From Eunapius fragilis (taxonomy: Eukaryota > Porifera > Demospongiae > Spongillida > Spongillidae): 64,000 nt of DNA. Below are positions 58,360-64,000 of this stretch, piece by piece (the stretch's first letter is position 1; the number at the start of each line of letters is the position of its first letter). A model generated the notes under the pieces. The model was not told the origin of the DNA. It saw only the letters and a program-made list of their open reading frames with translations, and did not search any database. The stretch spans positions 3,193,466 through 3,257,465 of the forward strand of contig OY811979.1 of NCBI GenBank assembly GCA_963681505.1, given 5' to 3'. Made by a program: the position numbers and the translations under genes.

Positions 58360-59600
58360 AGACTTGGCTCCATCTACCTGTAAGCCAACATATGGTGGTT
58401 TATTATGATTTTCATCTCCACCAACATCTTGTGCAACAATGGCCAGAGGCAGGGTGCAAATACAGCTAGCTGTGACCTGACATGTGGGAGACAATGGTAC
58501 AGCATCCACAAGTCGGCTGAAAGGCCCTTTGCAAATCGACTGCATGTGGAGCGCAGTCAAATACACATTTAACCTTCACTATTTCCTTTGCTTTCTTTAT
58601 CTTGAAACCACAGACTCTGCAATGACTGCACAGATCGCATAACAGGTCACCTTGCATCCTTGATTTATGTGGGCACACCATTCAAGTTGTTCGTGTGGTT
58701 TGATGGCATAAAAGAGAGGTCAAGAAAGCAATGGCCACAAAAAAAAACATGCTTAAGAGACTGTACCTGGACCACTGAATGTATGCTAATAAAGACAGCT
58801 CGAACCCTCTGGTGGATTGGAAGCAAAAGGCCTCTCCAAGTAAGTCACCAAAATGGCTGTCTTTACGGTACACCAATGCGCGGGACTTCTGATATATCAA
58901 GAGGGTACTTTTTTTATGCGGATCTGAATTAGTTTATGATCGCACTACTTTGTGAATAGGTTCATATAATTTTTTTTTTGGTATTTGGTCGTTGTGCGAA
59001 AGAACTATAAGCATGGAAATACAGCCGTTTTTATTTCGACGAAAATATGAATGTACGATTAAGTATACCGCAATAGAGCTATACGTTCTAATTATACAAC
59101 TTAATGTCCGCACCGTGCCCCCCCCCCCCCCATACAAATAGTGCAATATAAAAATTAATTGGCAATTGGTAAATTAAACATGAAGTGACAGCAGCAAAAA
59201 TATGAATGCATGCTAGAAAATTTAAGGATAAACATTGATCCTACGTGTAGAAGCTGGCCTCGGAGGCTACACCAAGCAAAGGCATTTGGTAAGATGTACT
59301 TAATACAGATACCAACAACATGTGTGTCAAACAATCACTAAGCCATATTTGTGTGCTACATACAAACAACACGTACATGTATCTTTTGCAAGCACTATCC
59401 TGGCCAGGTGCTAGATACATGTAGTCAGAAGCTACTGGCTCAATATCAGTGCAACACTTATCATATACATATAATCAACCAAGTTGTTAAGCAGGGACTG
59501 CTACAACCACCACAAGTTAGTTATAGATTTTGTTTTCAAAGCTCTACTCATCTTACAATATGCCAAAATGAAGATATATTTCATTTGTATTGTGCACCAA
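58360..59600. other. Stretch between coiled-coil and Roco exons
   Basis: A minus-strand segment at 58370-58640 has open frames with a cysteine-rich piece (CDLCSHCRVCG) and another ending DENHNKPPYVGLQ at a GTAGAT donor. They could be exons, but I recognise no family and the frames disagree. The rest has poly-A, poly-C (59117-59130) and no supported gene. Confidence 0.3.
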
Positions 59601-59613
59601 TCAAAAAGCTTAC

Positions 59614-59742
59614 CTTCATTTCTTTGAATAAAATTGTTCACCTCAGGCACTGTAATGATATGAGCAAGCATGTCACATAACCACTGAGGATCAAGGAAGT
59701 AGAGGTGGCTAAGGGCTGGGGTGGCATAGTGCAGCAGCACAC
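59614..59742 (-). CDS. Roco protein, COR domain exon C
   Basis: From acceptor TTTAAAG|G to donor GAAG|GTAAGC. It encodes GVLLHYATPALSHLYFLDPQ, then WLCDMLAHIITVPEVNNFIQ, matching the COR motif LLHFxDPxxxLxxLYFLDPxWL of LRRK1/LRRK2 and other Roco proteins. The COR domain links the Roc GTPase to the kinase and mediates dimerisation. No kinase domain was found downstream (below 59600). Confidence 0.85.
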
Positions 59743-59796
59743 CTTTAAAGGAGACAAGAGGCAGGGTTTTTCCTACAATGTCACATTACACTCTAC

Positions 59797-59867
59797 CATT
59801 CTCATGCAGAAAGGTTACTGCTTGATTGAACTCCCTTGGATTGGGAATGATGTCTCTTGTTGCATCC
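59797..59867 (-). CDS. Roco protein, COR domain exon B
   Basis: From acceptor TCTTTAG|GG to donor AATG|GTAGAG. It encodes DATRDIIPNPREFNQAVTFL and then HENG. The segment precedes GxLLHY in COR domains, so it lies in the right order before exon C. Confidence 0.75.
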
Positions 59868-59930
59868 CTAAAGAACGGATATAGAAGTACTGATAAAACA
59901 CACATCCCATTTAGAGCCCATGCAACTAAC

Positions 59931-60081
59931 TGGAAAGCAATTTCCTTCATCACAGATGGTTGCTCTGATCTCTTGCATTCAAATGCTAGTTGTCTAACCT
60001 GCTCTTCCAAACGCAAAAAGCTAGCAGGGATCCGCTGTTCGAGCAACTTTGACTTTGAGCCAGAAGGATTAGTTCCAGCAC
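59931..60081 (-). CDS. Roco protein, COR domain exon A
   Basis: Encodes GSKSKLLEQRIPASFLRLEE, then QVRQLAFECKRSEQPSV. The phrase IPxSFLxLEE is the usual start of a COR domain. The acceptor is CCCAAG|G and the donor is probably GTTAGT; phase with exon B was not proved. Confidence 0.75.
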
Positions 60082-60136
60082 CTTGGGGACCAAGTACAGA
60101 GTAATGTGTACAAGAAGGTCTTATTGTTTTGGTTAC

Positions 60137-60392
60137 CTTTTGGCACAGGTAGATTGAAAGCATGATCATACAGGGCCTTCCTCAGTTCTGGTATCCCTTC
60201 ACCACGCCCACCAGGTGCACACCCCACAAAAATGATGTCAATGATCCGTGGAAGGCCCAGCTCACGCAACTGCTGGGGACCACGCCCCATCAGATACTTC
60301 TGACAGATCATCTGTTTGAAGTCAGCTTTTGTCTTTTCTTTCTCCTCAGGCTTCAGTAAGTCAACATGTGTGCCCACATGATCACAGGTGAG
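60137..60392 (-). CDS. Roco protein, Roc GTPase exon 2
   Basis: Begins after TCCTAG and encodes HVGTHVDLLKPEEKEKTKAD, then KALYDHAFNLPVPKG, ending at GTAACC. VGTHxDL is the Roc version of the GTPase G4 motif (THxD in place of NKxD), which gives guanine specificity. The final helix leads to the COR domain. Confidence 0.85.
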
Positions 60393-60736
60393 CTAGGAGC
60401 ACGGGCCTTGTGGAGTTAATCCCCTTTGTGTACAATGTACATGCTCAAGTTTCGGTCCCTACATGTAAACGCCAGATATGAGATAGATCTCACGTAGCCC
60501 CTCCCCATCCCACTAAACATATACATGTACATGTATAAGACAGGTAGTCCACACTGGTCTACGTGTAGGACTTGGACCTGGAGAATTAGGTTAAGGATGT
60601 CTTATTTATTTCTGTGCTGAAAGCATTTGGACTCGTATGAAAGCTTAAAGTTATGGCAAAACATGATACCCCCCTTGTTTGGGTTGGATTGGTGTATGAA
60701 GTTTGGTGTCAAGGACGACAACTACAGCATACGTAC

Positions 60737-60873
60737 CTGCATTGAAGAAGACAGCTAGAGCTATCTTCGCCTTCTTTGCTGCCTCCATTAGCCTCTGCAT
60801 GGCCATGTTGTCCTTGGAGACATCGATACCTTGCTCCCCCATTGTTTCAACTACGACATTGGTATAAGCAAGC
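60737..60873 (-). pseudogene. Mortalin-like (mitochondrial Hsp70) exon inside the Roco gene
   Basis: The segment encodes GIDVSKDNMAMQRLMEAAKK and then AKI, close to the conserved [22 protein letters not shown] of mitochondrial Hsp70 (HSPA9/DnaK). Four or five extra bases follow, after which the expected LSSSMQ appears in another frame and ends at a good CAG|GTACGT donor. It lies on the same strand between the two Roc exons, about 400-500 bp from each. It cannot belong to the Roco protein, so it is an embedded fragment or an assembly join. Confidence 0.65.
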
Positions 60874-60992
60874 CTACACAGATCGAAAGGCAATTTCAAC
60901 CTTCTCAATGTGAGCTCTGTATACAAACTGAACCCACCCTTTTATGTGGGAAGTCCTGGGACCATTCAACAGCTACAGACCAGCCCACTTAA

Positions 60993-61142
60993 GGCCGGCA
61001 GGCATTCTGCTGATTTATTGCCTGCAACTCAAAGGAATATGCGTAAAAACTCCGTAAAACTTTATTTTACTGAGTTTTCACCCGGTATTCATTTGAGTTG
61101 CAGGCGATAAATCGGCAGGAAGTAGACCTGTGTATGCCGGCC
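60993..61142. mobile_element. 150-bp MITE with TTAA target sites
   Basis: TTAA flanks both ends (60989-60992 and 61143-61146). The ends are GGCCGGCA and its inverse; inner arms share GATTTATTGCCTGCAACTCA with the opposite side. It lies in the interval between the Hsp70-like and Roc exons. TTAA targets suit piggyBac or Kolobok elements. Confidence 0.8.
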
Positions 61143-61277
61143 TTAAGTGTTTATGACATCAAACTGGACATATCCAAAACTATTTAAATTAATAAGAACT
61201 GTAGATATACAATTGTATGCAAGTGGAAAAGTGGCATATACATGTACATGTATAGTGCACGAACAAAAGTACCACAC

Positions 61278-61363
61278 CTGTATGTTGTGGAGCCAAGGCC
61301 CCAGCGCTTCTATCCCATGTATTCCATCAGTGACATTCCACACAGCCAAATATAATGACCTTG
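61278..61363 (-). CDS. Roco protein, Roc GTPase exon 1
   Basis: Encodes ARSLYLAVWNVTDGIHGIEA, then LGPWLHNIQ, ending at CAG|GTGTGG. The pattern SLYLLVWxxxxG..L..WL..I is the Roc segment after the G3 motif and before VGTHxD, in the expected order. The P-loop and the leucine-rich repeats expected further upstream are not found; dynein exons occupy that place. Confidence 0.75.
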
Positions 61364-61581
61364 CTGACAAAAAGCATTGATGAGTTACATAGTTTGTATA
61401 AGGTTCCCTCACTATACACCACCCACATATAAGGTGACCTTGCAAGGAAGCCTAAACACACACATGTCACCATCAACAAGGATTCATATGCCATTCAAGA
61501 GAAGAGAGTGGTTAGAAGGACATCTGCCATGACCCCATTGTTATGATAGGGCTTAGGGGAGGGGTTCACCCTCTCTCGCTA

Positions 61582-61683
<102 letters not shown>

Positions 61684-61969
61684 TCACGAGACATTGTGTA
61701 CGCAAAGCTGAGACATGGCTGATAGTATTTTTCTTTCAGTGTGCCCTTTCCCCCCATAGGCTAACCTTTAGGTTTCCTGCAGCAGTAAGAACAGACTATC
61801 GCATAGTCATAGTGGTGCTGTGAGGACAGCTGTTCAGAGTTCAGAACACAAGAGATAGGTCACCACACTCTTCACAGACAGCAGACGAGCATTCACAAAC
61901 CCACACAAATACAGCACAATCTCTGATATCATTGCATAGTCTGGAACCATCATAGCCACCTTACAGAAC

Positions 61970-62255
61970 GAGGTTGTCAGGAAGCTCAGAGCGACCTGCA
62001 TAGCCAGGGTTCATGGTGATGAAGACTGAGCAGGTGGGATCCAATCTGATCTCTGTGCCTTCAAAGAGAAGCGTGTTGGACCCTGAATTGATGCCCCCAA
62101 GGATCTGCTGGGCCACCACTGAGAGCACCTCCAGATCTATCCTGTTAAATTCATCAAAGCAGGACCACGCGCCACAGGATACGCCAACCCTTTTTGAAGA
62201 ACTTGCCCCAGGCATATACATAGTCCAGCCAATCAGAGCAGTTGAACAGCACACA
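61970..62255 (-). pseudogene. Axonemal dynein heavy chain, AAA1 Walker B exon (frameshifted)
   Basis: Starts TGTGTGCTGTTC, giving [11 protein letters not shown], then GKFFK. After extra bases the frame changes and continues [30 protein letters not shown], then [20 protein letters not shown] and [17 protein letters not shown] (Walker B) and [16 protein letters not shown] (sensor I region) identify dynein AAA1. The frame break lies near 62180. Confidence 0.88.
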
Positions 62256-62269
62256 CTAGCATAACAATA

Positions 62270-62500
62270 CATCTAATGTACAGAGACCACACCCAATGCA
62301 CAGAGACCACACCACATGCACAGAGACCACACCCAATGCACAGAGACCACACCACATGCACAGAGACCACACCCAATGCACAGAGACCACACCCAATGCA
62401 CAGAGACCACACCCAATGCACCGAGACCACACCCAATGCACCGAGACCACACCCAATGCACAGAGACCACACCCAACGCACAGAGACCACACCACATGCA
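62270..62500 (+). repeat. 20-bp minisatellite, about 11 copies
   Basis: Units ACCACACCCAATGCACAGAG (variant ACCACACCACATGCACAGAG) fill the intron between two dynein exons. Variant order is irregular. Confidence 0.96.
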
Positions 62501-62585
62501 CACATCAGCTATCACACTCACATATGAGGTAAGAAGGTGCATGTGTAAAGGGTATTGGGCAGCTATAACATATAGGTCTGGGTAC

Positions 62586-62700
62586 CTGTTTGGCTACTGC
62601 TTTGCAAGATCTTTGACTGTCTGTTTTTCCTGTACCAGCAGGACCTTCAGGGGCTCCCCCCAGGTGCAAATGCAGTGCTCCAAATAGTGTACAGTAGCAT
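62586..62700 (-). pseudogene. Axonemal dynein heavy chain, AAA1 P-loop exon (frameshifted)
   Basis: Encodes [20 protein letters not shown], then PAGTGKT, the Walker A loop that binds ATP in the main dynein motor site. Directly after GKT two bases are missing, and one more shortly after, so VKDLAK appears in another frame and the exon ends AKQ in the original frame. The borders (TTAATGCAG| and AACAG|GTACCC) are good. Confidence 0.88.
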
Positions 62701-62784
62701 CTGCATTAACAAAGATACCAACACAGATCACACACACACATACACACACATAGATCACACACACATACACACACATGCACACAC

Positions 62785-62910
62785 CAGAATTGCCAAGATA
62801 TTCATAACCATAGGCCAACTTGGAGTTGATCATCCTTGTCATCATGTTTTCCTCTTCCCAGTAGTACTGCAGTTGACTAAGCCACTGGAAGTCTGTCTCA
62901 CTAGTCACAT
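62785..62910 (-). CDS. Axonemal dynein heavy chain, linker-AAA1 exon
   Basis: A clean exon: VTSETDFQWLSQLQYYWEEE, then NSKLAYGYEYLGNSG, up to CTG|GTGTGTG. YGYEYLGNS normally leads to RLVITPLTDRC; that short piece (about 31 nt) is absent, and the 84-bp intron is mostly (GT)n. Confidence 0.88.
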
Positions 62911-62994
62911 CTGAAGGTTGAAACAGCACCCCACGTCTGAATGATACCTTCCTTCTCCCCACCCCACCCCTCCCCCTTACACCCCATGACTCAC

Positions 62995-63307
62995 TTTCCT
63001 TCACGAGGATAGCCAGAACATCTCTTGCATGTACATCCAGCACGACCAGTGCTCCCAGTGTGGTTCTGTTCTGTTTGTTCAGCTCACCTCTCACCATCTT
63101 TACTATGTCGTATTGTTCAGCTCCAGGTGCTGTTTGAGGGCCTCTGGGCCCTTCCAGATGGACTAGTGCACATATGTAGTCCAAAATGTCTTGCCCGGGC
63201 CAAGAGATGACCCAGTCTGTCCTCTTGGTGGCTGCATACATGTACACTCAACCAACCACTTCTCCACCTGTCCCCTTGCCTTCAAGGTGGACACAAGAGA
63301 CTACAAC
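62995..63307 (-). pseudogene. Axonemal dynein heavy chain, linker exon (several frameshifts)
   Basis: In order but in changing frames: SLVSTLKARGQVEKWLVE, then TDWVISWPGQ, GPEALKQHLE, DIVKMVRGELNKQNRTTLGA and LVVLDVHARDVLAILVK. GxVExWL, WPGQ and TLGALVVxDVHARDV are hallmarks of the dynein linker and pre-AAA1 region. At least three single-base-scale frame changes are needed. Confidence 0.85.
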
Positions 63308-63599
63308 CTGTGAGCAGTGAACCAAATTGGTATCAGTGTTCATCTAATCACACTCCTCACCAATGTCTCCTCATGTCTCTATAATCTGGTCACCTCACCA
63401 TCAACACATGTTTATTGTCACTATCACTTGTCTCATATCTCTTTGTCCCACAGTTATCTCCCCCATCAGGCCAGGTGCCTCTCACATTGGTCAGGTTGGA
63501 TAACCCTCCCCTTCACACTATGTACAGTATTGCCTCTTGTCACTTCATAGCTTCACTCCCACCTACTAGACTCCATCACATCCCCACCTTCACATTTAC

Positions 63600-63672
63600 C
63601 TCTCCTTCAGAGCTCTTCATGTGGCTGATATCAAGGTCTTTGGAAAACTCCAATGATGCAATCCCTTCAAAG
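63600..63672 (-). CDS. Axonemal dynein heavy chain, linker exon
   Basis: [20 protein letters not shown] and then SSEGE, from acceptor GTAG|TGC to donor GAG|GTAAAT. CFEGIxxLEF..D..I..M.SSEGE is a conserved dynein linker segment. Earlier exons would lie beyond the window end; nothing more of the gene is seen to 64000. Confidence 0.87.
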
Positions 63673-64000
63673 CACTACTTCAGGTGAGGCTGAACACTGC
63701 AAAATCATACACACTTGCTAACATATGCACACATACATACACACGCATATACACATGCACACACACACACCACAAATACACACACACCACAAATATACAC
63801 ATGCACACACACACACCACACACAATATACACATCACATGCATTCCTATACAGAAGTTTGCAAGTGGGAACAGCCAAAAATAGTTTTGAATATTATTACG
63901 CTGTGACATTTTATTTCCTGCTGAACAAATAATATTACCTCCACAACCGGCGCTCGTTAAAAAAAAAAGATAGTTTGTAGCCATGGAAACGCAGTGACGC

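Noticed and set aside
63684..63984. His/Thr-rich and Cys/Val-rich ORFs at the right end
   Set aside because: They come from (CA)n/(ACACAT)n simple sequence in a dynein intron.

Overview
This window looks like animal nuclear DNA, most probably from a sponge or another early-branching marine invertebrate. The support is a two-finger GATA transcription factor, a TRAF-type RING exon, axonemal dynein, Roco (LRRK-like) and mortalin-like exons with ordinary GT-AG introns. There are also many invertebrate-type transposons: a DIRS/tyrosine-recombinase retroelement, a non-LTR element with a restriction-like endonuclease, hAT, piggyBac-like elements and foldback MITEs. I see no bacterial operons, CRISPR arrays or bacterial-style genes. 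The taxon is an inference from gene content and family resemblance; no database was searched.

Layout. 1-4900: AT-rich DNA with a GC-rich island, a 60-bp duplication and a decayed gene with a RAG1-like RING. 4924-9330 (minus): a four-exon GATA gene whose coding phases fit at every junction except for one extra base in the N-finger; its large intron carries a 1.6-kb foldback element. 9.5-14.3 kb: repeats, one copy of a foldback MITE family, CRE-like repeats just before a TRAF RING exon, a long (AG)n, a 5S-like block and a polypurine tract. 14.4-17.1 kb: DIRS-like retroelement. 17.9-18.7 kb: a tandem array with a hairpin and CACGTG in most units. 21.4-25.4 kb: non-LTR retrotransposon split by a 576-bp foldback transposon with a perfect 8-bp target duplication. 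27.3-32.6 kb: further transposons and microrepeats. 32.66-34.5 kb (minus): a long kinase-like ORF with one internal TGA. 35.8-39.5 kb: piggyBac-like MITE, ZMYM1/hAT fragment, and a Pif1-like helicase fragment split by an 861-bp hAT element. 41.8-56.3 kb: about 13 kb of three different minisatellites, all with a 28-bp unit, flanking a BEN-domain exon pair. 57.1-63.7 kb (minus): closely spaced, same-strand exons of a coiled-coil protein, a Roco protein, a mortalin-like Hsp70 and an axonemal dynein heavy chain.

The recognisable exons keep good splice sites but often carry 1-4 base indels, and some dynein exons are missing. The indels could be uncorrected long-read errors or real decay; the missing exons and the interleaving of dynein, Roco and Hsp70 are harder to explain by base-level errors. 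The clearest well-supported structures are the two nested transposon insertions, where removing the element restores the host reading frame. The clearest unexplained structures are the three 28-bp satellites with 400-bp and 1834-bp higher-order periods, the exon mosaic at the right end, and the excess of the palindrome TACATGTA. I did not scan exhaustively for tRNAs and report none.
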